Positions 35,363-46,869 of a stretch of DNA of 64,000 nucleotides are shown one piece after another (position 1 is the first letter of the stretch; each line of letters starts with the position of its first letter). This DNA comes from Parastagonospora avenae f. sp. tritici 18332-5 (taxonomy: Eukaryota > Ascomycota > Dothideomycetes > Pleosporales > Phaeosphaeriaceae). The DNA lies in contig JAFJTR010000001.1 of the NCBI GenBank assembly GCA_022559985.1, positions 496,001 to 560,000 on the forward strand, written 5' to 3'. A program made the position numbers and the translations under genes. The notes below the pieces were generated by a model that was not told the origin of the DNA, did not search any database, and saw only the letters and a list, made by a program, of their open reading frames with translations.

Positions 35363-36297
35363 ATGCATAGACACGCTACCTACCAGTATGCCACTGCGGC
35401 ACCAGCCACCACAAGATACTCGGGCACATCGTCTGCCTTCTCTGCCTCTGCCAACCCCAACGAAGACTGGACCAAGATCTCAGACCTTGCCGAGCGCAGG
35501 CGGATACAGAACCGCATTGCCCAACGCAACTACCGCAAGAAGCTCAAGAAGAGGCTCGAAGACTTGGTGAGTTCTTGTGCAACCCCATCCTCGTACAGCT
35601 CGGGATTGCATACTAATCGGGTCCCAGGAGCGTCGTGCCGCCTCTAGCTCAGCTTCGCCGGAACAGAAACCTGCAGAGCTGCAGCCGCCCCATCGCTCGC
35701 CGCGCCAGGAGTTCCCTTCTCCGTCGAGCTCGGAGTCGTCGTACACGACTCCACCGGCAGAGGACCGCATGTTCTCGCATCAGTACACACGCCAACTCTC
35801 CACCAGCCCGCCGCCATTTTCCGTCGCGTCTTATTCGACCTATCCTGCGCCCGAGTCGGTTGCTTACACCATGCCGTACACAACCACCTCACCTTACCAC
35901 TCAATACCAACCACGCTCGCATCCGACATGCCAAGCTACCACTACCTCCCTCCACCACTGTCGTCGTCTTACCCAACTACGCTACCAAGCCTTGTGCCCA
36001 GCATGAAGAGCGAGTACTACGCCGAGGAGGACCTCAGCCCGTTCGGCGTCGGCTACGCAGCGATTGGTGGCATTGACATCCCGCCACCACATGCATACGC
36101 AGACTCATCAGCTCATGTAAGGCTCCCCGCTCGACAGCCATACTTTGCCTAGATCTCCATCTCTTTCCTACCGCCATCGGGTCATAGCTGACAGCTCCCG
36201 GTAGACGCCACCCCTTGAGCACTCAGAACTCGGATACCCAACAACACCCAACTCTATGCCACGAACGCCTCCTCTGCAGCCTGTTCACGGCATGTGA
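35363..36297 (+). CDS. bZIP transcription factor
   Basis: Three exons: 35363-35566, 35628-36116 and 36205-36297, all in phase 0, giving 261 residues. The basic region lies at residues about 44-66 and matches the fungal pattern N-R-I-A-Q-R-N-Y-R with flanking Lys/Arg. It is followed directly by a short Leu/Glu helix (LKKRLEDLERRA) rather than a long zipper. Intron 1 falls at the end of the basic helix. The rest is rich in Ser, Pro and Tyr, as in activation domains. The last intron (88 nt) is chosen because its removal restores a conserved-looking tail with two TPPL motifs. Retention would instead add about 12 codons and stop at 36150-36152. Nuclear DNA-binding regulator; targets unknown. Confidence 0.82.
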
Positions 36298-36799
36298 GGG
36301 AGGCACGGGCCTGTATCATGTTTGATTTTCTTCTTTCGGGGACCTTAGTCTCCACCTTTTCGCGTTCGATTATTTTGTACAGCATTTCAGCGATTGGTCG
36401 TCCTGGCAAAGGTCTCTCGCTAGTCCTCAGGGAAGGGCGTTCGGCGTTAATTCCTTCTCCACTGGGCAATAACCCCAGTATCGGCAGGCTATGATGCCTG
36501 CCCAGTTCGTAACCTCAGTGACTCAGTGCGAGCCTGGGCCATGATAGCAATGAATTATTTTACCATCAAACAATTGGTTGCAGCAATATGATGAATGCGA
36601 CGGATGTTTTGAGTGAATTGCGTAGATGACAGTATGATGTTGAAGTTGCAGGTGGATCGAGATGTTGCGGCGGACGGTGAGATCATCGCTGAGTCGCGAG
36701 CGCGGTCGCGCCAAGACCGGTCGCGACGCGCCATACCTTCCACTTTCTGCAGCAGCGTCAGCATATCAGCAACTCAATTGTGACCTCAACTGCTTCACC
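36298..36799. promoter_or_regulatory. ORC1 upstream region with a GACGCG element
   Basis: 502 nt. The last 150 nt contains several CG-rich cores, including TCGCGACGCG at 36721-36730, with GACGCG at 36725-36730, about 70 nt before the ORC1 ATG. GACGCG resembles the MBF/MCB site that controls G1/S genes in yeasts. One site is weak evidence. Confidence 0.4.
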
Positions 36800-39440
36800 A
36801 TGGCTCCCATTAAACGCTCACGAGCAGACAAGGCACGGCAATTTCTCACAGGCGGCGCTGTCCTGCGCGAAGACTCGGACGACGAGCTGGGCTACGAAGA
36901 CCACCCCTGGGAATGGATATACGACGATGCAGGCGCCGAGGAGGCCTTCAAGGAGAATGCGACACCACGGAAAAGAAAGGCCGCCCCGACTTCGCTCGGA
37001 AAGCGCATAGTCGGGGCGCGCATGGGCAGCTTCAAATGCAAAGTTGGCGACGCTGTGCTGCTCAAGGCAGAGGGCAACCAGGCATGGGTCGGCATCATCT
37101 GCGACTTCCACGAAGACGTCGAGGACGACGAGAAGATGGCCAAGTTCCTGTGGTTTTCATCCGAGAATGAGATCCGCAACAAGAACAAGAAGCGCACAGA
37201 TTTCCTGCCGGCAAGTCTACTCCAGAGCAACGTTCCCCGGCGACTGTCCACTAACACCTGCCAGAACGAGCTGTACATATCGGCAAACTTCGACGACAAC
37301 CCTCTCGCGTCCATCAACGGCACCGCCAAGATAATGTCACTGGCGGAGTTTCAGCGCCTGCACCCCGCCGGAACAGTCAAGAAATCGTCCAGGGACTACG
37401 GCAAGGTCTTCGTCTGCAGAAGGGGCTGCAATACTCGAACCACCACCTACACGCCCGAGTTCACCTGGAACGCGTTATATTCGGGGGCCGATGATATCGA
37501 TGCGCTGGTCGCATTCGTTGAGAGCCAGACCAAAGCAACCAGGAGAGGCGGTGGTCGGCCGAAGAAGGCCCTACATGATATTGATGAGTTCGTAGTGCCT
37601 GACTCGGACGACGATGGTCTCCCCAAGACCCCGAAGAAGCGGCGGAAGCTTAATGATGCGACAACCCCAACATCGACTAGGAAGAGCCCGGCCTCTCGCA
37701 AATTCCTGACTCCGACGCACAAGAGAATTGTGATCAAGAAGCAGCTTGAGTTTACACCCCTGGGCACGCGCGTCCTCTCTCCGTCGGCACTTCATTCGCC
37801 CTTCCAAATCGCCCGAAATCAACTCCATGTTTCATCCGTTCCTGCCGCACTCCCCTGCCGTGAAGAGGAATTTTCCACCGTTTACAGCCACTTGGAAGCA
37901 GCAATCACAGACGGATCGGGTTCATGCATCTACATCTCCGGTACCCCAGGGACAGGCAAGACAGCCACTGTCAGAGAGGTCGTGGCACAACTGCACGCCT
38001 CGGTACAAGCCGAGGAGTTAGATGATTTCATTTTCGTCGAGATCAATGGCATGAAGGTCACGGATCCTCACCAGTCGTACTCGCTGCTATGGCAGGCACT
38101 CCGTGGCGACAGGGTAAGTCCTGCACATGCGCTGGAACTGCTGGAAAGGGAGTTCTCAACTCCGAGCCCTCGTCGCGTGCCATGCGTCGTCCTCATGGAC
38201 GAGCTCGATCAGCTTGTTACAAAAAACCAATCTGTCATGTACAACTTCTTCAATTGGCCGGGGCTGCGCCACAGTAGGTTGATTGTTCTCGCCGTTGCAA
38301 ACACGATGGATCTTCCCGAGCGAACTCTTAGCAACAAGATCAGCAGTCGTCTAGGTGCGTATAGGCAGCTCCATCCTTACCCCACACCCTGTCGTTTTTG
38401 CATTCGCCCTGCGCATCAATTGTGGTCCCTTCAACGAGGAAACAAGCCCCTTGGATACACGGGATCTTCTCAGCGACCTCTGCGGTGCTATCAGACCGTG
38501 ATTGCAAGAGCCACTCCTCCGGATTTCCTCGGGCAAGTGCTAACCAACATTCGGTGTAGGTTTAACGCGAATCACATTTCCCGGCTACACTCACGACCAG
38601 TTGATGCAAATCATACAGTCCCGGCTCGAAGGTGTACCGGGCAACATAGTACACCCTGATGCTGTCCAGTTTGCGGCACGCAAAGTTGCGGCTGTCAGCG
38701 GAGATGCTCGTCGCGCTTTGGACATCTGCAGGCGCGCTGTAGAGATCGCCGAGACCGAAAAGACGTTACAGGCTCCGGAGGACGAGCCGCAGCCAATTAC
38801 TCCGAGTAGATCCGGCCGAGGGACTAAAGGTAAATCCCTTCCCACATATCGGCCGCTCAATGGTGCCGTAGACACAGACGCTCGGCCAATTAAACGTCCG
38901 GCACCGACTGGGGGCAAGGGTGTTGTAACTTTTACGACTATCAAACAGGCGATCAACGAAGCTACGAGTAGCCCCCTGCAGCAAGCACTGCGGGCACTAC
39001 CGTTGGCATCGAAAGTCCTCCTGTCAGCACTCCTAGCACGGATTCGACGGACGGGCATCGGCGAGGCCGTGCTTGGTGATGTTGTCGACGAGGTCAAGAG
39101 GCTAGGGCTCATGAGTCAGCTGCAGCCCGTTCACGAATACTTACTCATGCCTGAGAAGGACTACATGGCAGAGGCAGGCAAAGACCCGTATAGGCAAGTC
39201 GTGACACCCGCCAAGCATCAAGAGGTCACCAGAACTGGATCTAAATCTTCGGATGCCAAGGCTGCCAGAGCACTTGGGCTGGCACTTGCCGCCACTGAAC
39301 TGGCAGAAGCAGGAATTATAGGCGTCGAGGCCCGACACGGCGAACGAGTGGGCCGCGTACGACTAGGCGTAGGTGAAGATGAGATACGCCTCGCACTGGG
39401 AGAAGACGAATCCGTCAAAGGTCTTGGCTTCGGTGCGTAA
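36800..39440 (+). CDS. ORC1: Origin recognition complex subunit 1
   Basis: Exons 36800-38354 and 38560-39440 join across a 205-nt intron (GTGCGT...TGTAG, CTAAC branch) to give 811 residues. The start is the ATG before MAPIKRSR; the frame is open further upstream but not conserved in character. Residues about 70-230 form a BAH domain. A Lys/Arg-rich linker follows. The AAA+ ATPase has Walker A GTPGTGKT near residues 380-387 and Walker B VVLMDELD near 463. The intron interrupts between ISSRL and GLTRITFPGY, exactly within the conserved sensor region, so it must be removed. A winged-helix region forms the C-terminus. Orc1 binds origins with the other ORC subunits and loads MCM. Confidence 0.93.
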
Positions 39441-41405
39441 CGCGAGCTGCTACTGCTTCACACTGTTGCTTCAACCCGCCACAGTGTAAGTTCTAGTAGG
39501 TTGGTGAACACCAAGCGTCCAATTGCTGTTGAGCGGACGTATAATATCCAACTGCTATTGCACTATTGTTGAGGCTGATATCTATCAAGACGTCCCTTAG
39601 AGTATGCTTCCCTGATTACGTTCCCCTCGATCATGCACTACGGCAACACGTATGATGATCTGCCCAATGAACGTGTGCTGCGGAGATGACCATCCAATCA
39701 CTGCAGTGCACAAATTACCGGTGAAGATCTGAGCCCCGGCCCGCGACCAGGATCGCAATGAACCATTGGGCGATATCCACATTAACCGTGCCGCATCCTA
39801 CACTGACACACTGTCAACGTCCTAGGCTTCTAGAAACTGTCTTGTAGCTTGACATGGCCGCAGTACACCGCAGTGTATGACCATATAAACAGCTACATGG
39901 AAAATGCGATGAACCCTAGAGCAGGATTCAATATCCTCCGCGCACTCATCGTGGCACCAACACGATCCTATCGTGTGGACCTTCAAAGCCAAGACCCTCA
40001 CTCGGCGGCGTGTAGCGATCGCGATGGCGGCGTCCTGCGGACGGCGAGGTGGCTCTCATCCAACCTCAGAGTTCAGGCTTTGCGGGATCGCAGGACCCTC
40101 TTTTCCACCCGCTCGTTCATGCGGCTGCGCACGCAGAGTTTGTGTAACTCTTCGTTTCCGGCCTCAACTCCGCGCGCTCAATGCATGCAGGCGCATATCG
40201 ACAATAGGGTGTTTGTCTTGCTTGCGTACGTGCGTAAAAAATACCACCGCGTGGGTGAGGATGCGCGGAGGCTGGGGCGGGCGGGTGAGTAAGCCATGCC
40301 TCGGACGACCGTGGTGCGCCACAAATCATTGCGTCGCGCGGACGTTGGGTACTTGCCGTGAAGTGCAAGCGATACAAGAGAACAAGTCCCTAGCGTGCAT
40401 CCCGAGGCTCTGGAGACAATGTCGTTGAAACGGTATGGTATGCTCTACGGCGAATTCCGTGCCCATTCGCAGACCAGCCCTATTTCTCTCAAGCCCGCAG
40501 GCGCGTGAAACGGCTTCTGCAACGTCCGATGTGCCGCGTAAGTATTTCGGCGCCTTGTAGTTCAGCCTTAGGGGGAAGCCTCCGCCATTCGGCCCTTCAC
40601 GCTGAACAACTGTCTAACGGATCGCCCTGTGAGCTTGTTACTTGTCAGGGGCTGTTTAGAGAGAGATGAATTTTTTATCTGCCGTCTCCAACGCCAAGCA
40701 ACTGCTCCAACGCCCAGCAAGGCTGGGATCTTGCCTTCGTAACCGGCAGATTTGTAGAGAGGTACGGTTTAGACTTTGGGCAGTACGTCGCGTATCGGGC
40801 TCCGGACGACATGGCGATCAGACACAGTGTATGCGGACGGCTTAGTACGGTTCGGAGGCAATACTGCGACGGGGTTGATCAACTACCTAGACGAGACATG
40901 GTGAATGATGGAGATGATGTGGAAAAACTTTCCCGAAGAGCTCTGGCACGAAGTGTATCACGACGATGATTCTAAGGGGTTTTGGCTCGGCCGATTCAAT
41001 GAACCATTATCTTGGAACGGAACGTATTCATCTTTGTACGGCGAGTGTCTAAGCACGCTTGTTAGGTGTGAGAGGAAGGTTCCGCTGCATGGATGTATCA
41101 CGTAGAGTCTTGCAGTACCTCGCGATGCATTCCGTATCTGTGATGTCTCGTTGCTAATGCTAGTAATACTTGCTCATGTTGCGTGAATGTTCTGACCGGG
41201 CCGTGGAAACTTCCTGGCACATGCAACTACCTTTTTACTCGAGGCATCATTGAGGAAATGTAACAGGGAGTTAACTGATGGATGTAACGTATCTATGCTA
41301 GATGCAGTGATAATGTGAGGTAGAATCGTGTGCCATGCAATTCGACAGTGTTCTTATCAAATCTTCGCATCTTCTCTCACACACATAAGATCGGGTGTAT
41401 TGTGT

Positions 41406-41480
41406 GAATGATATTGTACATTATATATATACACACCACGTGGATGATATTTTACATTGCATGTGCACACATCACATGTT
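41406..41480 (+). repeat. Imperfect duplication of a unit of about 37 nt
   Basis: Two adjacent copies start with G(A)ATGATATTxTACATT and end with an ACACAxC and CACxTG-like tail. They lie in an AT-rich stretch containing a TATATATATA run. Confidence 0.6.
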
Positions 41481-42095
41481 TGCTATTCAAGTTTGAGCTC
41501 ATAGAAGTACAATAGAAGTCTAGTCGTGTGTCACTGTCACCAAGCAAGACCATAAACTCGCCTCTTTTGATGGAAATGAGACACCGGCTTGCGGAGCGAA
41601 GCGCAATGTGATCTTGAATTGGATTAGCCATGCTTCTTGAGGCCATGTCCTGGAACCTAGGAGGTGGGTCAATGGCATCATGGGCAGTCATTAGCAAGGC
41701 GTTGAAGTTGCGTCTTGACAAAAGGAGCAGAATCATGGAGCGTTCAATTGTTTTGGCATTGCACTTGACTAAAAGCTTGACATGTATGGACCTCATCTCC
41801 TACGAGTAGGATCGCTCTTGTTGTGGGGATTGCATGCGTGTAGAATCTATTTGCTGTCGGGCAAACTCAATATAGACCATACCTCTTCGTACGTCGATTT
41901 ATGGATTGAGGTGACAAGATGAGCTAAGCTCAGAGCTATGTGTGTTATTTGTAACTGTTTTGCACAATGATGGAGGGCCACCTTACGGGGATCGGCGGTT
42001 GCTAGAATATGCTTACCTGCTAACGACATTACTGTGTTATACGTATTGCTCCTTAATTAGTATAGAGACAGCATCCTGCAGAAAGTCTTATTGCA

Positions 42096-42128
42096 TGCTC
42101 ATTTAACGCTCATCTAATGCTCATCAGC
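42096..42128 (+). repeat. Three copies of an 11-nt unit (YGCTCATYTAA)
   Basis: Two good copies and a third that diverges at its end, head to tail, in the AT-rich gap. Confidence 0.7.
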
Positions 42129-42602
42129 AGACTGCATGTTAAAGACTGTAGCTGAACGAAGTATTAGCAAGGCTTAACAACGCTCCCACGCCTTGAGTGT
42201 TACTACATGCAGGGCTGCACTACGATGGATCGCTGTAGCTTATGAACTTTAGTCTACAGCTACTCTATTTACTACGCAGGGTACTAGCGTACAACTCAAC
42301 CTATAGTGTTCTGCTCGCGCGGTGTTCTTGCTCGCTCCTTCTTCGCAGGGCAGCTTAATAAGATTGACTCTCAATGAGATTTATAGTCTAATAAGAATTA
42401 AGATTTAAACTGTAGTAACTGAAAATTCGACGTATAATAGGATGATAGCTTATTAATGCTGCATTCTAGGGACTACCAAGTCCTACAAGGCAGTCATGGA
42501 AGTCACGAATCAAGGAACTAGGCAGAGTGTTGACATTGAGTTCGATCCATTCGATTTGACCGAACTCTTTTAAAATATATCAAGATGCTCTAGTGCTAGC
42601 AC

Positions 42603-44413
42603 TTATATAACATCCATACTCATTTCCTCGGGCTGACCTTCCAACCTGTCATACCTCATGTCAAACATGCTCTCCAGGTAAACGCCCACCACGCTAGCAG
42701 GCCACTCTATCAGACTCCAATTCTCTCGTCCCAACACCATTGCAATCGCTGTCACGACATCTGCACCAAGGCCTTCGAGCCACCACACATTTCTCACTCG
42801 TCCAGGTAGCACGGCGTAGTACGCCAGCAGGACAAGTGCGTCTCGATCCCTGGCCTCGATGCGTTGCATGAACTCGCGTGATATCTTCGCCACCCACACA
42901 AAGATAGCGCCGCGATCAGTAAGCACGCCAATGTTCGTGTCGTCGACGAGGTATGGTATTGCTGTCATGGGCGGATACACATTTGGCAGAGTCAATTGAC
43001 TCACAAGCGCAAAAGACTCTCGAAGATACTCCAGCGCTTGGTCCATATCCTGAGAGGGCTCTCCGAGCCATGAGTCTTTCAGCCTTGCTAGGCGCTCGTC
43101 TTCTTCCACTGCTCTCGGCGTCGCGGGGAAGATTTGTTCTGGCCACCACATCCTCGCGGTAATGGGATGCATTGAGCCGGTAGTTACCCACGTCCAGCCA
43201 CTCATGAGTACAGTCAGAGGGCCACGAAGCCCCCAGATCGGTCGTAAGGCGCATGCAAACATCTTTTCCACGATATCGTCTGATGGCATGGAAGTTCCTG
43301 GTGGTATAGAGGATCTTATATCCTCCATATCGAGTGCGGTGGTTCGAAAGAGGTACACAGCCGTCAGTGTTGCGCTTGCAAATAAGGCCGCCGCATTATC
43401 TCTCGTAATATTCGACAGCTCGACTCGATATGTCGATAGTGCTTTGTTCATGTGTGAAGCAGCCAGGGCATTCATCTCGAGTCGTTTCGGGGCGTGCCGG
43501 TCGTGCAGACGTCCGATATGTAAGGATGCGATAGAAAGGACGCAGTTCAAGAGGTGACTATGGCCAGATGCAAGGCCGGGTAGATTCGTGAGCCAAGCGG
43601 CTTTAGCAGGATCGGTCGGGAGTAGCGTCAGGGCTGTGGTGTATTCGTAATGCGAGAGAACTGTGCGGAGAGATACGGGTAGGGTGGGAAAGACGGGCGA
43701 CCATGCTGAGGGAACAGGTAAGGCAGGTGGTATGGATGGTGAGTAGGGCGTAACGCTTGTACCGACATCGGAGCATTCTTCCTCGAAAAAGAGACGCATC
43801 TGCGATTTCGGTGTCAAAGAAAGACTGGAGACTTCACTGACTGGACTGCCACTTCCAACCGATAGTGTTTTTGGTGTCTTAGCATGTTCAAGATCGGAGA
43901 CTGACGCGGGTCCGGCGTCAAGCAATTGGGATGATCTTGGTGATGTCGATGGTATGACAGAAAGTCTCGATCTAGGGGCCAGCAGAAGAAAACTGCAGTC
44001 CAAGCCCTTCTTGTCGCAATTTGCACATGATGGTTGTTTGCCGTCGCACTGTTTCCACTGTTAGATAAGTGCTCCTGCCCTTCTGCCCGATTACCTCGAC
44101 GACCTTGGAGTGCTGCCAATAAGTACATAGAAGGTACAGGATGTCGGTTTATAGGGTCACATCGTTACTTTGAGAGCATTACGCGAGCGTAAACTTGCAA
44201 CATCTGTGGCTAGACAGATCGTATGCACATGTATGGCTGCGGCACGGGTTGTACCGAACACATCTTAATTCGTCTGTTGCGGATGCTTCTCATGAAGGGC
44301 CAAGGAACGAAATGAAAGCTGCAAGCCAGATTTGGGGCGCATACCTTGATTCTTCTTTTCTTACACTGGTGACATCCCAATCTTGACTTATTATGTGCTC
44401 TCCTTGTTGCCAT
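42603..44413 (-). CDS. Zn2Cys6 fungal transcription factor
   Basis: Exon 1 is 44413-44345 and exon 2 is 44048-42603, joined in phase 0 across a 296-nt intron (GTATGC...CAG, CTAAC branch). The product is 504 residues. Residues 14-43 are a binuclear zinc cluster: CHQC, then the basic KKRRIK, C, and after the intron CDGKQPSCANC to LDC. The intron falls directly before the third Cys codon. A Ser/Pro linker follows, and residues about 120-480 are the helical fungal-specific regulatory domain. The overall shape fits the group that includes sterol-uptake-control-like factors, but targets cannot be inferred. The intron is long enough to hide a further small exon, although the zinc cluster is complete without one. 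Confidence 0.85.
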
Positions 44414-45378
44414 TGTGGCTTAGTCTTGATGCTAGCTTTTTGTACGGTTGGAAGAGTAGCTAACACAGCTGAAGGTCGGTTCTATGGAGTTCGCAACATT
44501 GAAGTGCGTCTCAGCTTGCAAAGGAAACATTGAAGGCGGATTGTTGCTGAATGCAAAAGGCTCGTGACCTGGGATGAGGCTCTTGAGGCGGAGCTGCAGT
44601 GACGTCTCTCGGCCAGAGACTAACCCAATATGGTAACTCTCTAACCGAACGTGGGCCATTGCGTACAGAGACGCTTGCCATTGGTCCGGCATCCGGAACT
44701 TGGCATCTCCCTTCTGATGCATTAGCAGCCATGTCACGAAGTTCTGCTCTCCATGTGCAGGTGGCAGACTGCCTTTAGCTTAGCAGAGACGACGGCTGGT
44801 CAAGTAGTCAGCTAGCTGTCATATGCTTTGGCACATAAGGGGTACCATATGCTAGGCTCAGAATTGAAACGACAGAAGGGTGAATTACTTAGCAAGCACA
44901 AATAAGAATGGTCGTCTCTACTTCAATTATCGAAGCGGATGACGTTTCCAATTCAGCAGCTTTCTGTGCCTTTGGATTGTGAGCATTACTCAGTCTCTGT
45001 CTCTTGCAGATGCTTGGCCGTACAGCTTTCATCTGTACTTTACTTGAATCCTTGCACGAACTTGTTTAAGAGTTCCCCAAGAAGCCTAAGATACCCTCTA
45101 TGTGCAGTAGCAGGTATGAGAGATGACTTCCTTGAGCGACGTAGTTGAACATGAACAATATACCAGCCACTGTGGCGCGTGCTTAAAACACCCCACTCCG
45201 TCCAGACCCCTGTAAGGAAGCGAAGCTTCGAGTCCATCTTTCATTGAACCCTGGTACTACGCCCTCAGCACGACTATTCCGAACACAACTCTACTTGGGT
45301 CGCGAAACAAAAACAGCTGCGACATCTCATTCTAATTCCAATCAACCTCACCTCACTCCCCCTTCCCCAATCGCCAGC
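44414..45378. other. Divergent promoter region between Zn2Cys6 factor and SGT2
   Basis: 965 nt between outward-facing genes, with no coding sequence recognised. The 130 nt before SGT2 is rich in A and C and is likely its leader. Confidence 0.4.
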
Positions 45379-46584
45379 ATGGTAAATAGTCTGCCCCGCT
45401 TTCTATCTGTGTTACCGCTAACACCCCGCAGGCGAGCCCGCAATCCAAGAAGCGCCTTGCGCTCGCGATCCTCGACTTCCTCCAGACCTCACAGACAGAC
45501 GGCTCCGTAGCGCCAGACGACGCTGAGCAGCTCGAAGTCGCCGCCAACTGCATCGCCGAAGCTTTCCAGGTCGACCTCGCAGACGAAGCCGCGAAGAAGG
45601 ATGCGTTGGGTGGCCAAAACCTACTCGCTATCTACAACGTATACGAGAAGCTCAAGGGCAAGACGACTGCCTCAACAGAGGGAAGCTCGTCTGCATCAGA
45701 GGCACGACCAGCGACGCCACAAACACCGGCGAAGGATGCTTCAGGTCCCGGCGGACCCAACAAAGATGAGGCTGAACGACTAAAGGGATTGGGTAACGAG
45801 GCGATGAAGAAGAAGGACTACGACAGCGCTATCAAGCACTACACCGCAGCCCTCGATATCGTCCCATTGAACCCCATCTACCTATCCAACCGCGCCGCCG
45901 CCTACTCGGGTCAGAGCAAGCACCAGCTCGCAAAGGAGGATGCCGAGATGGCTGTCGCCGCCGACCCCAACTACTCCAAGGCATGGTCTCGTCTAGGCCT
46001 GGCAAACTACGTTCTGGGTGACGCCAAGGGCGCGATGGAGGCATACAAGAAGGGTATGGACGCAGAGGGCGGCGGCTCCGAGGTCATGCGCAAGGGATAC
46101 GAGACGGCGAAGAAGAAGGTCGAAGAAGAGGGCGGTGATGTCGGTGCGCCAGACGCGCCACGAGGTGCCCCAGGTGGTGGTGGTATGCCAGACCTGTCAT
46201 CGCTGGCGTCCATGCTCGGTGGAGGAGGTGGTGGTGGCGGTGGCGGCATGCCAGATCTCGCCGGACTAATGCAGAACCCCATGATGAGGCAAATGGCGCA
46301 GAACCTGATGAGCAACCCAGACATGATGTCCAACCTCATGAACAACCCTCAGCTCGCAAACATGGCCAGCCAATTCGCTGGACGCGGAGGTGCTGGAGGT
46401 GCTGGAGGTCAGGGAGGTGGCGGCGGCGGTATGCCAGATCTTGCCAGCCTGATGAACGACCCGAACATCGCCGACATGTGAGTCATCGCCATTGCTTTCA
46501 ACATTTACATCAGCTAAGTTATTCAGGGCAAGAAACTTCATGGGAGGCGCTGGACGTGGTGCCGGGGGCGGCGCACCACAATAA
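45379..46584 (+). CDS. SGT2: Small glutamine-rich TPR co-chaperone (GET pathway)
   Basis: Exon 1 contributes only the ATG (45379-45381). A 50-nt intron follows, then exons 45432-46477 and 46527-46584; the product is 368 residues. The start is supported because the family N-terminus ASPQSKKRLALAILDFL begins at the first codon of exon 2. This segment is the dimerisation domain that binds Get4/Get5. Residues about 130-245 are three TPR repeats (EAERLKGLGNEAMKKKDY onward), which bind Hsp70/Hsp90. The C-terminal part is Gly-, Met- and Asn-rich and binds hydrophobic tail anchors; it has three GGMPDL blocks. Sgt2 passes tail-anchored proteins to Get3 in the cytosol. Confidence 0.93.
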
Positions 46585-46869
46585 GGTGTTTCCGAGTTGG
46601 GGCCGTCTCTGCCAAAATCTGGAATAGTCCGATTGGCTTTCATGACTAGACAATGATACCAAGTTCACTTCAAGGTGTCTTACCCACGCGAATCCAGCCT
46701 GCAGCCAGGCGTGCCTTTGCCCCCATGTAATTTGTGCAGCTCAAGCTGGCATGGCATACTGATCTTAAGCCGAGCTTCCTACCACGGCTACAATGATGTG
46801 ATCTATGCATGGCCCAGTAATAGCCGTCTGTTCCTTCACGCGTGCTTGTAAAGCCTCTCAAATCACCCT

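Larger units (their letters stand above)
39441..42602. other. Gene-poor gap, AT-rich from about 41.1 kb
   Basis: 3.2 kb without a convincing gene. The first half has ordinary composition. From about 41.1 to 42.6 kb it becomes AT-rich with short tandem repeats (separate entries). A possible spliced minus-strand gene can be built from 42029-41880 and 41799-41452 (donor GTATGG, acceptor CGTAG), but the protein resembles nothing I know, so I do not list it as a gene. Confidence 0.45.

Noticed and set aside
36662..36799. Upstream extension of the ORC1 frame
   Set aside because: The frame is open to 36662, but these codons are Arg/Ser-rich leader sequence over CG-rich promoter elements. Orc1 homologues begin near the MAPIKRSR-like start.
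41452..42029. Possible two-exon minus-strand gene in the AT-rich gap
   Set aside because: Splice sites can be paired, but the acceptor lacks a good branch site and the protein resembles nothing known. Left out of the gene list.
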